From Metabacillus arenae (lineage in GTDB: Bacteria; Bacillota; Bacilli; Bacillales; Bacillaceae): a stretch of DNA of 39,814 bases. The DNA lies in contig NZ_JACXAI010000050.1 of the NCBI RefSeq assembly GCF_014773385.1, positions 1 to 39,814 on the forward strand. The letters run 5' to 3'. Numbering within the stretch: the stretch's first letter is position 1; each line of letters starts with the position of its first letter. The position numbers and the translations under genes were made by a program. Below are positions 16,938 to 24,937 of this stretch, one piece after another. The notes below the pieces were generated by a model. That model saw only the letters and a program-made list of their open reading frames with translations. It was not told the origin of the DNA and did no database searches.

Positions 16938-17164
16938 GTACCTTTTTCAGCGGGATAATAAAGAATGATCCATTCCCACAGGCTCCCTATTTTACAACTC
17001 ATTCATCGACCTTGATCTGGAAAACAATTTCCAATCTCAATGTTTTCTTGATAGGAAAAATTGGTCAATACCAGCAAAACACATATGACCTTTATTATAA
17101 AAGGATAAAGTCACAGAATTTGACCAAAATAAAGATATCAATTACGAATGAAGGGGGCCATGAT

Positions 17165-17410
17165 ATGAAAATGAACAGTAAGTATACAGCCGGTGACAAA
17201 GTTTATGTGATCTATCGTAATCCCCATACAGCTAATGTAGCAAATATTAAAGAAGCTGAGGTTGTTCAGCATCCAAATGATGAACAGGATGTGGCACTTT
17301 TTCTTTACGATGCTTATCACAGGCTGTCAGATGATGACGCTGTTTTTTCCTCTTATGAAGAAGCAGAACTAGTATATAATCAATTGTTTGATTATGAACA
17401 ATATGATTAA
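17165..17410 (+). CDS. splA: Transcriptional regulator SplA
   Basis: An 81-residue protein homologous to B. subtilis SplA: Y-T-A-G-D-K-V-Y-V-I-Y-R-N-P-H-T-A-N-V-A at residues 6-25, then E-A-E-V-V-Q-H-P and the acidic C-terminus with Y-E-E-A-E-L-V-Y-N-Q-L-F-D. SplA is a small negative regulator of the spl operon. The ATG at 17165 follows AAGGGGG at seven bases. The frame is open back to 16934, but that part has no ribosome binding site and unlikely protein sequence. It follows the histidine kinase gene by 227 bases. Confidence 0.9.
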   Translation: MKMNSKYTAGDKVYVIYRNPHTANVANIKEAEVVQHPNDEQDVALFLYDAYHRLSDDDAVFSSYEEAELVYNQLFDYEQYD

Positions 17411-17804
17411 GACGCTAAATAGGGCTTCTTTTTATAGCTTCAGCAAGTCTTAAATTAAAACAATTATTAAAATGTAAAGTGATCTGTTTATGGTTAACCG
17501 GTGGTTTTTCGTCATCTCCTCATCGAATCGGTGTCACTCTTAGTATATCCTTCATCCATCCTCAATAAAAATATCCATAAAATGAAACTTTCCCTGAGAC
17601 TGGCACATTCATTGGCTTCGGGCTAACCAAGTTTAAGGGAACCCAAGGGTTTTCCTTTATTGTCCTGTCCAGTCTATACGTCAAAAACGGACGCTTCCAC
17701 TTTTCATTCTAGATCGTTCACTTTTAAACCTATATAGATTGGAAAATTTTAAAGTGATAGTGGCCTTCATTTTTGCAAAGGTTAAAATGAAGGGAAGTGA
17801 AGAT
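17411..17804. other. Unusually long gap between splA and splB
   Basis: About 390 bases without a believable gene. It contains TAACCGGTGGTT at 17495-17506, which also occurs at 98-109, and GGACGCTTCCACTTTTC at 17691-17707, which vaguely resembles the 3' end of the GC-rich intergenic repeats in this window. No clear terminator after splA or sigma-G promoter before splB was found. Confidence 0.4.
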
Positions 17805-18833
17805 ATGGTTAAACCGTTTATTCCACAGCTAGTTTATATCGAGCCGAAAGCATTAGATTATCCTTTAGGCGTTGAGCTTAGAGACAAATTTGAACAAATG
17901 GGGATTGAAATTAGAGAAACAACCTCCCATAATCAAATTCGGAACCTGCCTGGGAAAAATCATTTGCAGAAATATCGAAATGCGAAATCTACACTAGTGA
18001 TTGGGATTCGCAAAACATTAAAATTTGATAGCTCAAAGCCCTCTGCAGAATATGCGATTCCCATCGCTACAGGGTGTATGGGTCATTGCCATTATTGTTA
18101 CCTGCAAACCACAATGGGAAGTAAACCATATATCCGCACATACGTAAATATAGATGAAATATTTGAAAAAGCAGAAGAATATATAGAAGAAAGGCTGCCT
18201 CAGACCACAAGGTTTGAAGCTTCTTGTACTTCTGATATTGTCGGAATTGACCACCTAACCCATTCATTAAAAAAAGCCATTGAGTTTTTTGGAGAAAAGG
18301 AAGAAGCTCAGCTTCGTTTTGTTACAAAATTTCATCATGTTGATCATTTGTTAGATGCAAAGCATAATGGACGAACTCGTTTCCGATTCAGCATTAATGC
18401 TGATTACGTAATAAGGAATTTTGAACCAGGAACCTCCCCCCTTGAAAAACGAATTGAAGCAGCCGCGAAAGTTGCAAGGGCTGGTTATCCGTTAGGCTTT
18501 ATTGTCGCTCCGATTTATATTCATGAGGGGTGGGAAAACGGCTATAAAGAATTATTTGAAAAGCTTGATGCCTCACTGCCTGAGGAAGCTAGAGAGGATA
18601 TTACCTTTGAGATGATTCAACATCGGTTTACAAAGCCTGCAAAAAGGGTCATTGAAAAAAACTATCCAAAAACAAAGCTGGAAATGAATGAAGAGGAAAG
18701 GCGATATAAGTGGGGAAGGTATGGGATTGGAAAATATATTTACCAAATAGATGAAGAACAAGACCTTCGGGATACCCTTGAAGACTATATTGATTATTAT
18801 TTTCCGCAAGCGAAAATCGAATATTTTACGTAA
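17805..18833 (+). CDS. splB: Spore photoproduct lyase (radical SAM)
   Basis: A 342-residue enzyme, the exact usual length, that repairs the spore-specific thymine dimer during germination. The radical-SAM cluster motif C-M-G-H-C-H-Y-C gives Cys91, Cys95 and Cys98, and the hydrogen-donor Cys141 lies in F-E-A-S-C-T-S-D-I-V. Other family segments are P-I-A-T-G-C, R-F-R-F-S-I-N and P-I-Y-I-H-E-G-W. ATG 17805 (M-V-K-P-F) is chosen by length and by GAAGGGAAGTGA upstream. In B. subtilis the pair splA-splB is expressed in the forespore under sigma-G; here splB may need its own promoter because of the long gap. Confidence 0.96.
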   Translation: MVKPFIPQLVYIEPKALDYPLGVELRDKFEQMGIEIRETTSHNQIRNLPGKNHLQKYRNAKSTLVIGIRKTLKFDSSKPSAEYAIPIATGCMGHCHYCYLQTTMGSKPYIRTYVNIDEIFEKAEEYIEERLPQTTRFEASCTSDIVGIDHLTHSLKKAIEFFGEKEEAQLRFVTKFHHVDHLLDAKHNGRTRFRFSINADYVIRNFEPGTSPLEKRIEAAAKVARAGYPLGFIVAPIYIHEGWENGYKELFEKLDASLPEEAREDITFEMIQHRFTKPAKRVIEKNYPKTKLEMNEEERRYKWGRYGIGKYIYQIDEEQDLRDTLEDYIDYYFPQAKIEYFT

Positions 18834-18835
18834 TA

Positions 18836-18853
18836 GAGTCAGCAGGCTGACTC
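18836..18853. terminator. Hairpin between splB and the GNAT gene
   Basis: GAGTCAG-CAGG-CTGACTC directly after the splB stop is a perfect seven-base stem, but no T-run follows on either strand. It may stabilise the 3' end or act as a weak terminator for the convergent genes. Confidence 0.4.
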
Positions 18854-18859
18854 AGAATT

Positions 18860-19546
18860 CTAATAGTCAGCCTCATGATTGAAATTTTTAAATGGATTTT
18901 TCCACTCCATTAAAACCCCATAATTACAGGATTCCTTATCTTCTAAATAATTTTCAACTAGACATAAGGGAGTTCTGCCGCATGATAATAAAAAAGACAT
19001 TACAGGATCTTTAAGATTGCCTTTCAATACCTCGTTTACATAATTTTCAGGCGTTAATTCCTTCTGAAAACGATAATAATTTGGAATTCTTCCTCCCCCA
19101 ATGAGACGATCCAGATTTAAATGTGTAACTACCTCATACATGGATTGCATTAACCACTTTCCGATTTTGAGCTTGCGATAATCAGGCGATACACAAATAT
19201 CTACCACATAAAGGGTGTTTCCATCAGATGTATGAGTTGTAATATATCCATTATCTGTTATTTCCTCCCAGGTATGCTTCGGTTCATGTGGTGAGAACGG
19301 AACAATTAAAGTAGTCATGGAACCGACAATTCGGCTGTCTACTACGGCACACAAAGCACCCATAGGAAACAATGTGATATGATTTTTAAGCTGATCTTTA
19401 TTCCACCACAGCTCAGAAGGAAAAGGAGGAGGGAAGCATTGCTTTTGTACATCAATAAGCTGATCGAAATCCTTTTCATTATAAGAACGGATTGTCAGCT
19501 TCTTTGGAAACCGTTGATCAAAAACATATACTTCTTTTTTGTACAA
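18860..19546 (-). CDS. GNAT family N-acetyltransferase
   Basis: The GNAT core runs from L-T-I-R-S-Y-N-E-K-D-F through the acetyl-CoA loop region (V-V-D-I-C-V-S-P-D-Y-R-K-L-K-I-G-K-W-L) to L-I-G-G-G-R-I-P-N-Y-Y-R-F. The wording of the last two segments resembles the GNAT half of YhcX-type GNAT plus C-N hydrolase proteins, but no hydrolase domain follows; a different C-terminal tail does. The substrate is unknown. The start is uncertain: TTG at 19546 is nine bases after AAAAAGG, while the frame stays open to a TTG at 19675. It converges on splB, at the place where B. subtilis has mcpC-ykwB. Confidence 0.75.
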   Translation of the reverse strand: MYKKEVYVFDQRFPKKLTIRSYNEKDFDQLIDVQKQCFPPPFPSELWWNKDQLKNHITLFPMGALCAVVDSRIVGSMTTLIVPFSPHEPKHTWEEITDNGYITTHTSDGNTLYVVDICVSPDYRKLKIGKWLMQSMYEVVTHLNLDRLIGGGRIPNYYRFQKELTPENYVNEVLKGNLKDPVMSFLLSCGRTPLCLVENYLEDKESCNYGVLMEWKNPFKNFNHEADY

Positions 19547-19702
19547 AGGAATCACTGCCTTTTTATTAAAAATTTTACCATATAAAACCGCTAAAATGCG
19601 AAAACTGTAGTGCTGTTCAAATCTTTTATTTATTTTGCAAGAGCTCGGTGAGAGAGGGCATAGAGTGATATCCAATGGTCCTTACCAAATAGTAAGATAT
19701 TC

Positions 19703-19849
19703 GATTCTGAGGCTGTATTTTTAATAGGTACATGTCCTTTGCTTGGTTCGTGGTATGGGCTTATCGTAAGTCTTGTCATTGTGTTGGGAATTGCGTGGTG
19801 GGCGCTGCAATCATCAACTATGGTATCTGCTTCGACATTGTTCCATTGA
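19703..19849 (+). pseudogene. Fragment of an isoprenylcysteine methyltransferase-like gene
   Basis: A 48-codon open stretch reads E-A-V-F-L-I-G-T-C-P-L-L-G-S-W-Y-G-L-I-V then a hydrophobic helix. This resembles the membrane segment with L-G-S-W-x-G-L in ICMT-family (PEMT-like) methyltransferases. There is no start codon or ribosome binding site, and the conserved methyl-donor binding end is missing. It looks like a leftover piece of a deleted gene. The family call rests on one short segment. Confidence 0.4.
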
Positions 19850-19943
19850 AAATCTCTTTTCCAAATCCTTTATTCCTACATTTATACGATTTTCTTTCCC
19901 ACTAAAGTTGTCTGTTGATCAGGGTAAAAACTGATACTAGGAC

Positions 19944-21170
19944 TCATCGGCGTCCACTGAAAGTTCTGCGCAAGTCCTCAACCCACTTGTCCGGAATTTC
20001 CCAAGGGATGAAGTGTCCACCATGTTCGTGAGCTGTAATGTTGACATGGTTATACCAAGGAGCGCGATCACTGTCAAGAAAGTTCTGTACTCGGTTTTCG
20101 GTCGTAATACCCGGCGGATTTTCGTAGCCCACGAAGGTTATACCAGTTGGTGCCTCAATGACAGGCCAGCGATCATGAGCAGGTGCCCATGGATAACGGT
20201 TAGCGTTGGCATAGATGCGAATGGAGGTTTCGATGGCGTTGTTTACCCAGAAGATTGTTGCGTGAGTAAGAATATCGTCCTTCGAAAAGACATTCTCAAC
20301 ATTACCGTTATTGTCACTCCATTTGGCCAATCGTTCCAAGATCCATGCGAGCATTCCTACTGGCGAATCGCTCAGTCCATAGGCAAGTGTGCTGGGATCA
20401 AGAACATGTACTGCGAGATGCGACGCGAAACGACGATCAAACTCCAAAATTCGAGTTCGGATTCTTTCGGGAATGTTGTCGGGAAGGGGACGACCTCCAG
20501 CGAAATCCCAAGCGCGATCCCCGGTAAAAAAGCTTAGTTTTAGAGCAGACCCGATGTGAATTGCGTAGAGCTCGTCACTATATTTGTGTCCCAGTTGACC
20601 AGTCACGAGAGCACCTACATCGCAGCCTCCTGCTACGTATTTATCATAACCGAGAATATCAGTCATAAGTGTATGCCAGAGATCTGCGATTTTTCAAAAA
20701 TTCATGTCTGGGTTGTTTGGCAGTGGCGTCGAAAATCCGAAACCAGGAAGTGAGGGCACGATTACGTCGAATGCTTCAGCTGGATCTCCCCCGTATGCGC
20801 TAGGGTCCGCTAGTGGATCAATGACTTTGGACCAATGCCAGAATGTCCAAGGCCAACCATGGGACAGAATCAATGGTATAGGGTTCGGTCCCATGCCTGC
20901 TTTACGCATAAAGTGTACAGGAACTCCGTCCACATTTACTTTATAGTGTTCATAAGAGTTAATCGCATTCTCGGATTTTCGCCAATCAAACTTATTAATC
21001 CAGTAGTCTACCAGTCCCTCCAGATAGTTCCGATTAACACCATAAAACCAGTCATCATTACCAGCATCGAGAGGCCATCTAGTGGACTTTAGACGATTTT
21101 GAAGATCAGCAAGTATTTCATCGGATACATAGATTGGACTGGGTTCTAGTACGAAAGGAGCTGTTGTCAT
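19944..21170 (-). pseudogene. Epoxide hydrolase (alpha/beta hydrolase), broken by one in-frame TGA
   Basis: Read through one stop, the frame gives 408 residues, normal for the microsomal/juvenile-hormone type epoxide hydrolases. The N-terminal EHN-type domain is followed by the oxyanion motif L-S-H-G-W-P-W, P-S-L-P-G-F-G-F-S, the nucleophile region A-G-G-C-D-V-G-A-L-V, and the catalytic histidine in H-E-H-G-G-H-F. TGA at 20694-20696 follows N-P-D-M-N-F, and the same frame continues K-I-A-D-L-W-H-T-L-M. Family members have Trp at that point as I recall, so a TGG-to-TGA change is likely. All catalytic segments remain. AAGGAGG precedes the ATG. GC is visibly higher than in neighbours, suggesting transfer with the upstream MarR gene. 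Confidence 0.85.
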
Positions 21171-21366
21171 AAGTGTTCCTCCTTGAACAATTAAAATTTG
21201 GTAACTGCAACTTTGATACTGGGTGTATACGCCAATGCCAAAATAGCAACCTATCCAGTCATTTTGATTTCTAAATAGAATGCCTGTCCTGACGATATAA
21301 TTTCTTTGTTCACTTCCTTCTATCAGTCTGTTACGTACGTCATATAAACGACGGAATACAGTGTAA

Positions 21367-21813
21367 CTACGAACCGTTTCCCAGTTCGACCAGACGCCTC
21401 AATGCGGGTAATGCAGATGCAATTGCCCGATTTTCCTCTGAAGTGAGCCCTTCCATGAATTTCGAGAGCTGGGTTATGCGATCCAAGCGACGCGAATCAA
21501 TAACATTTGTGCCCCGTGCGGTAATATGTACTTGAACCACTCGGCCATCATTCGGATCTGATCGACGCTCAACGAGTCCGTCTTGTTCAAGTCGTGTCAC
21601 CAACTGTGTGATTGCTGACTGCGTAACTTGCTCAGTAGCTGTCAACTCAGTAAGCCGCATGGGGCTTTTGCGTGACAATGTGTGCAAGACGGAAAGTGTA
21701 GTAAAGCTGAGTTTTTCAATCGATGGCAACCGAATAAGTATCCTCGTCAGGTTTTCGATCACCATGGTGAAATCGGCGACATTAAAATCAGGAGTATCAG
21801 TTTTAGGTTTCAT
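21367..21813 (-). CDS. MarR family transcriptional regulator
   Basis: A 148-residue winged-helix regulator. The DNA-binding part is clear: M-R-L-T-E-L-T-A-T-E-Q-V-T-Q-S-A-I-T-Q-L (residues 56-75), then the wing L-V-E-R-R-S-D-P-N-D-G-R-V-V-Q-V. Helical dimerisation ends flank it. MarR proteins usually sense small aromatic or oxidising compounds. It lies upstream of and on the same strand as the broken epoxide hydrolase, about 200 bases away, and shares its higher GC, so both may have arrived together. There is no ribosome binding site before the ATG; a long AT palindrome sits there instead. The start is therefore less certain. Confidence 0.85.
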   Translation of the reverse strand: MKPKTDTPDFNVADFTMVIENLTRILIRLPSIEKLSFTTLSVLHTLSRKSPMRLTELTATEQVTQSAITQLVTRLEQDGLVERRSDPNDGRVVQVHITARGTNVIDSRRLDRITQLSKFMEGLTSEENRAIASALPALRRLVELGNGS

Positions 21814-21820
21814 GTCAAAA

Positions 21821-21841
21821 TTATATAAAAAATTTATATAA
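21821..21841. promoter_or_regulatory. 9+3+9 palindrome before the marR-like gene
   Basis: TTATATAAA, three A, TTTATATAA: perfect half-sites ending eight bases before the ATG. It probably is the MarR autoregulatory operator and also contains TATATA sequences that could serve as the -10 site. No Shine-Dalgarno sequence fits between it and the ATG. Confidence 0.6.
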
Positions 21842-21943
21842 GTTGCTAATATAATTTGAGTCTAAAGATAACTATTTACCTAAATCATCCTACATTATTT
21901 AACATAATCATCCATTTATCTCTAATTTAATATCTAAAAAAAC

Positions 21944-21975
21944 TTGACTTTAACACTAGTGTCATACTTCATGAT
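21944..21975 (+). promoter_or_regulatory. MerR-type promoter with long spacer
   Basis: TTGACT (21944-21949) and a poor -10 (TCATGA or CATGAT, 21969-21975) are separated by 19-20 bases. Inside the spacer lies the palindrome ACACTAGTGT (21952-21961). A long spacer with a central dyad is the classical arrangement of promoters activated by MerR proteins through DNA distortion. It drives the MerR gene and the reductase behind it. Confidence 0.65.
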
Positions 21976-22010
21976 GAAATTAGTAACTTTAAAAGAAGTG
22001 AGGTGGAGCT

Positions 22011-22406
22011 TTGAAAATAAGTCAAATAGCTAAAATGACCGGGATCAGTTCTCGATCCTTACGGCATTATGAGAAAAAAGGGTTGATAACTGTTTCTCGT
22101 CTTGACAATAATTATCGCGAATTCGATGATTCGATAATCGAAGCTATTAATACGATCAAACTATATCTTAATTTAGGTCTAACAACCGACCAGATTAAAG
22201 ATATTCTGCATTGCCCTGAAGATCAAGAGTACGACAAAAAAGACGAGTATTGTGAAGAATTGCTGCAAATATATGAAACCAAGCTGAATGAAGTGATACA
22301 GCAAAAAAAAGCATTGGATGAGGCGCAAGTCCGTTTGGAAAAGCAAATCAACCTAATGAAGGAAAACCGGGATAAGTGGGTACCCGTAGAGGAGGATAAA
22401 CAATGA
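22011..22406 (+). CDS. MerR family transcriptional regulator
   Basis: A 131-residue MerR protein. The winged helix is at residues 1-70 (I-S-Q-I-A-K-M-T-G-I-S-S-R-S-L-R-H-Y-E-K-K-G-L-I), followed by the long dimerisation helix and a short effector tail. The tail holds C-P at about 70 and C-E at about 84 but no typical metal-binding C-terminal loop. The TTG start at 22011 follows GTGAGGTGGAG. The stop overlaps the next start by four bases (ATGA), so regulator and reductase form an operon. The long-spacer promoter upstream implies that it activates itself and the reductase in response to an unknown, perhaps electrophilic, signal. Confidence 0.9.
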   Translation: MKISQIAKMTGISSRSLRHYEKKGLITVSRLDNNYREFDDSIIEAINTIKLYLNLGLTTDQIKDILHCPEDQEYDKKDEYCEELLQIYETKLNEVIQQKKALDEAQVRLEKQINLMKENRDKWVPVEEDKQ

Positions 22407-23224
22407 CAATTTTAGTAACGGGAGCAACGGGGACAGTAGGCCGGCACGTCGTGGACCAACTGATTCAAAGGGGGCAAAAGGTACGAGCATTGACACGTAA
22501 TCCACTGCAAGCCAATCTTCCTGCTGATGTGGAGGTTGTCGCGGGAGATTTAAGTGATCCGAGTACGCTAGTTTCTGCGTTGGTTGGCGTAAGCGGTGTG
22601 CATTTGATTACAACAGGCGCAGAATATACCCCGTTGGAAACGGGACCGGAAATTGTAGAACTTGCTGAGAAGGCTGGAGTACGCAGAGTTACTGTTTTAT
22701 GGAACGGCAAGAAGGGCCCTTTTGAAAGAGCAGTTGAGGCAAGTGCCCTGGAGTGGACTCAACTTCAAGCCTTTGAATTTATGGCAAATGCACGAAAATG
22801 GGCAAACTCCATACGCTCCGAGGGGCTAGTTCGAGATCTGTTTGGGGAATCACGAATTGCTCCTGTTCATGAAGCGGATATTGGAAGGGTCGCAGCTGTC
22901 GCACTGACTGAGGATGGTCATGCAGGTAAAGTATATACTTTAACAGGGCCTGAGAGTTTGTCCGTTCAAGATAAAGTTCGGATTATTAGCGAGGTTATCG
23001 GACAGGAAATCCGATTTGTTGAGAGCTCTGAAGAAGAAGAACGTGAGCAGATGAGGAGGATGAGGGTTCAGGAGGACGCTATTGATTACGTAATTCGTTG
23101 GCACCTGAATCCGCCTAAATCGGCTTATACGGTGACTCCAACTGTTAAAGAGATTACTGGTCAGCCTGCACAACCCTTCACTCAGTGGGTCTCTGAACAC
23201 GTGCAATATTTTAAAAATCCATAA
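22403..23224 (+). CDS. NmrA/SDR-type NAD(P)-binding protein
   Basis: A 273-residue atypical short-chain dehydrogenase with the nucleotide-binding motif V-T-G-A-T-G-T-V-G-R-H at residues 5-15 and the NADP-type arginine loop A-L-T-R-N-P. Then come D-L-S-D-P-S-T-L and the substrate region W-T-Q-L-Q-A-F-E-F-M-A-N. It resembles NmrA / quinone-reductase-2-like (YtfG) proteins, which reduce or sense quinones and redox balance. No Tyr-x-x-x-Lys is seen, as in NmrA proteins. It overlaps the MerR gene by four bases and ends before a bidirectional terminator. Confidence 0.86.
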   Translation: MTILVTGATGTVGRHVVDQLIQRGQKVRALTRNPLQANLPADVEVVAGDLSDPSTLVSALVGVSGVHLITTGAEYTPLETGPEIVELAEKAGVRRVTVLWNGKKGPFERAVEASALEWTQLQAFEFMANARKWANSIRSEGLVRDLFGESRIAPVHEADIGRVAAVALTEDGHAGKVYTLTGPESLSVQDKVRIISEVIGQEIRFVESSEEEEREQMRRMRVQEDAIDYVIRWHLNPPKSAYTVTPTVKEITGQPAQPFTQWVSEHVQYFKNP

Positions 23225-23287
23225 TTGAGGCGTTCCAAAGTAGCAACTAAAGGTTGAGCGAACGGGTGCGATTGTTTAGTAAGCAGC

Positions 23288-23343
23288 AAAAAGGATCTTC
23301 AATCGGCAACAGCCCCATTCCAAGATCCTTTTTACTACTTCTA
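23288..23343. terminator. Bidirectional terminator, reductase / cupin
   Basis: AAAAAGGATCTT (23288-23299) and AAGATCCTTTTT (23332-23343) are perfect complements around a 32-base loop. It serves the convergent NmrA-type and cupin genes. Confidence 0.8.
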
Positions 23344-23349
23344 AAAGTT

Positions 23350-23880
23350 TTATTCAGCTGCCATGGCATCGGCTTTTGTTACATGTACAGTACCAAATGG
23401 ATGGTTAGGAGGAGCATATATCGAGTAAAGTTTTAGAGGAATATTACCTGTATTGGTTAGATTATGCCATGTTCCAGCAGGTATCAATATAGCAGAATCA
23501 TCATAGACATTTCTTTTAAAGTTTAAATTATTTTTACTCTTGCCCATTTGAACAATTCCATGGCCTTGTTCAATACGTAGGAATTGATCAACGTCAGGAT
23601 GCATTTCCACACCGATATCTTCGCCAACATTGAGACTCATTAAAGTAACTTGTAAATGTGTTCCTGTCCATAAAGCAGTACGATACGTATTGTTTTGCTT
23701 CGTTGCTTCATTGATATTAATGACAAATGGTTTAGGCCCGTAATCCTTCAATTCGCTGTTTCTATAATAAGAATTTCCGCTATTATTCGAATAATTATTA
23801 TTCCAATTATAATAATGTGGATACCAGTTGTAATACATTGGATTATGCCATTGATGGTGATAGGATGATTTACGGTGCAT
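23350..23880 (-). CDS. Cupin domain protein with Tyr/Asn/His-rich N-terminus
   Basis: A 176-residue protein. Residues 1-45 are a low-complexity Tyr/Asn/Trp/His-rich leader of the kind seen in spore-surface proteins. The cupin barrel follows: E-M-H-P-D-V-D-Q-F-L-R-I-E-Q-G-H-G as cupin motif 1 and I-P-A-G-T-W-H-N-L-T-N-T-G as motif 2, with metal-ligand His and Glu/Gln positions present. Function is unknown; mannose-6-phosphate-isomerase-like cupins of this kind are common in Bacillus. The second ATG (23880) is preferred because AGAGGAG is seven bases upstream of it and only one base from the first ATG (23886). Confidence 0.85.
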   Translation of the reverse strand: MHRKSSYHHQWHNPMYYNWYPHYYNWNNNYSNNSGNSYYRNSELKDYGPKPFVININEATKQNNTYRTALWTGTHLQVTLMSLNVGEDIGVEMHPDVDQFLRIEQGHGIVQMGKSKNNLNFKRNVYDDSAILIPAGTWHNLTNTGNIPLKLYSIYAPPNHPFGTVHVTKADAMAAE

Positions 23881-23982
23881 ACTCATTCTCCTCTTATGGT
23901 TTTATTTTCCCTTTTCATCCTATGCAGTTGCCTAATTATTGGTTTGTAAGCTTAAATTTAGCATCGAATGGTGGTACGATTT

Positions 23983-24018
23983 AAAAAAACCAGTACCCAA
24001 CTTTCAGGATACTAGTTT
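23983..24018 (-). terminator. Minus-strand terminator without an intact gene
   Basis: On the minus strand AAACTAGTATCC, loop TGAAAGTT, GGGTACTGGTTT with two G-U pairs, then seven T. On the plus strand two A-C mismatches break the stem. Upstream on the minus strand there is only AAGGAGG (24053-24059) and a decayed start (ATT-AGT-ACT) leading to a stop after eight codons. Confidence 0.6.
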
Positions 24019-24175
24019 TTTATTGGCTTATAGGGGTAGTACTAATGGTGTTCCTCCTTATTGGTTTTCCCTTATAAAAATTCGATATACTAAAGATGTG
24101 TTCTTCAAAGTAATGATGTACAATTAATTTATGCAAAAAACTTTCTAAATTATTAATTTTTTATGAGGAGGAAAT

Positions 24176-24547
24176 ATGAAACTAGGCGCATTCTCTATAA
24201 GTTTAAGTGTCAAAGACATTAATAAATCAAAATCATTTTACGAAAATCTGGGATTTCAAGCCTTAGGTGGAGATATTACACAAAATTGGCTAATCATGAA
24301 GAATGAAAGTACCGTCATTGGTCTTTTTCAGGGAATGTTTGAAAAGAACATTCTGACGTTTAATCCAGGTTGGAATGAAAATGCAGAAAATCTTGATTCA
24401 TTTACAGACATTCGAGACCTTCAAAAGCAGCTTAAAGCAAAAGGAATTAAGATGTTGTCAGAAGCAGAAGAAACAAGCGAAGGTCCTGCAAGTTTTACAA
24501 TTGAAGATCCTGATGGTAATACCATTCTTGTAGATCAACACAGATGA
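24176..24547 (+). CDS. VOC family protein (glyoxalase-like)
   Basis: A 123-residue protein of the vicinal-oxygen-chelate fold with two beta-alpha-beta-beta-beta halves. Family marks are [22 protein letters not shown] at the start and [13 protein letters not shown] at the end. Such single-domain VOC proteins in Bacillus are mostly uncharacterised; some act on glyoxal-type or antibiotic substrates. ATGAGGAGGAAAT precedes the ATG. Monocistronic; a probable terminator follows at 24605. Confidence 0.88.
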   Translation: MKLGAFSISLSVKDINKSKSFYENLGFQALGGDITQNWLIMKNESTVIGLFQGMFEKNILTFNPGWNENAENLDSFTDIRDLQKQLKAKGIKMLSEAEETSEGPASFTIEDPDGNTILVDQHR

Positions 24548-24937
24548 TGCAGAGGCTAGAATGGGACAAAATTTTTTGAATAAGAATAAAAAAGGATTAG
24601 ATGTAAATAAAGAATCTATCCCAAATACTAAAAGGATTCTTTTATTTGTTGTCATAATGATGGCTTACTTGAAAACCTTGCACCTGAAAACATAAAGCAA
24701 AGGTTTTTGACCCGAATTCAAAATGTGTATAACGAATTTTTCTCATTTATTTGTATGTTCTTTTTATTTACGTTCATCATTTTCCCCTCCGGATGTTTTT
24801 TTAAAAGCCATTCATTACCCTATAAGACTAAAATAAAGGTACAAACTATGCCGATATACAAAAGCGTGGTTGTTCCCTTTCTTTTTTTTATCATGGTACA
24901 ATAATAAAAACATATTTTGAATGCTGGAGGGAAGAAA
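24548..24937. other. Intergenic region between the VOC gene and the SDR gene
   Basis: It contains the hairpin listed at 24605 and otherwise only AT-rich sequence. A TACAAT at 24896-24901 would suit as -10 for the SDR operon, but no -35 at proper spacing is seen. Confidence 0.35.
24605..24647 (+). terminator. Probable terminator after the VOC gene
   Basis: AAATAAAGAATC (24605-24616) pairs with GATTCTTTTATTT (24635-24647) with one bulged base; the T-rich right arm serves as the tail. It lies about 58 bases after the stop codon. Confidence 0.5.

Noticed and set aside
16934-17164. N-terminal extension of splA
   Set aside because: Open frame without ribosome binding site or family similarity; splA itself has AAGGGGG correctly placed before 17165.
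20013-20537. 174-codon plus-strand frame across the epoxide hydrolase
   Set aside because: The minus-strand frame carries all hydrolase motifs; this one has no recognisable pattern and exists because of the higher GC.
24707-24904. 65-codon hydrophobic frame before the SDR gene
   Set aside because: No ribosome binding site, and its sequence is what AT-rich non-coding DNA gives (Phe, Ile, Lys).
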